From an uncultured Pseudomonadota bacterium (GTDB lineage: Bacteria > Myxococcota_A > UBA796 > CAJQPC01): a stretch of 5,027 nucleotides of DNA. A program made the position numbers and the translations under genes. A model generated the notes under the pieces. It saw only the letters and a list, made by a program, of their open reading frames with translations. It was not told the origin of the DNA and ran no database searches. This document shows positions 5,004 through 5,027 of this stretch, in pieces (positions within the stretch are counted from its first letter, which is position 1; every line of letters begins with the position of its first letter). The DNA lies in the NCBI GenBank assembly GCA_937915955.1, contig CALGIB010000132.1:1-5027 (forward strand), written 5' to 3'.

Positions 5004-5027
5004 ATGGCCAAGCTCACCCCCCTCGCC
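5004..5027 (+). CDS. Start of a downstream gene (3' truncated by the window)
   Basis: ATG at 5004 opens a frame reading MAKLTPLA up to the window edge. It is supported by AAGGAG 7 nt upstream and a 4-nt gap from the preceding stop. Too little is visible to name a product. It is probably co-transcribed with the coiled-coil gene. Confidence 0.6.

Overview
The window is uniformly GC-rich with G/C-dominated third codon positions. It carries purine-rich Shine-Dalgarno (SD) sequences (GGAAAGG, GGGAG, AAGGAG, GGAAGA) and densely packed genes. A secreted repeat lipoprotein, ComEA/ComEC-like proteins and a TTGACA...TAGGTT-type promoter fit a high-GC Gram-negative bacterium. The best guess is Myxococcota or another deltaproteobacterial lineage, but this is an inference from style and not from a marker gene. 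No RNA gene, CRISPR array, insertion sequence or phage gene was seen.

Layout: (1) 1-387 (+) is the 3' end of a gene cut by the left edge. Its C-terminal beta-rich domain resembles the tail of PHP/CehA-McbA type metallohydrolases. (2) 388-465 is a short intergenic region with a plausible sigma-70-type promoter. (3) 466-3346 (+) is a compact three-gene unit. It encodes a putative lipoprotein built from seven repeats (predicted seven-bladed beta-propeller), a secreted stand-alone metallo-beta-lactamase (MBL) protein resembling the ComEC C-terminal domain, and an exported protein with two tandem ComEA-type helix-hairpin-helix (HhH) domains. The last two overlap by 4 nt (ATGA). (4) 3347-3387 is a convergent gap with a G+C hairpin. 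(5) 3388-4140 (-) is a class II aldolase/adducin-family enzyme with all metal-ligand motifs. (6) 4141-4243 is a divergent intergenic region with a -10-like element almost on the aldolase start and a perfect 8-bp hairpin in the leader of the next gene. (7) 4244-4999 (+) is an unrecognised cytoplasmic coiled-coil protein. Its end carries the SD for a further gene starting at 5004 and cut by the right edge.

The most interesting part is the 466-3346 unit. The MBL and HhH proteins look like the ComEC hydrolase domain and ComEA DNA-binding domain of the natural transformation machinery, but here they are separate exported proteins without the ComEC membrane channel. They sit behind a predicted surface beta-propeller lipoprotein. 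A cell-envelope DNA-binding and DNA-hydrolysing module is a reasonable hypothesis, though the sequence does not prove it. The aldolase and the coiled-coil gene show no obvious functional link to it.
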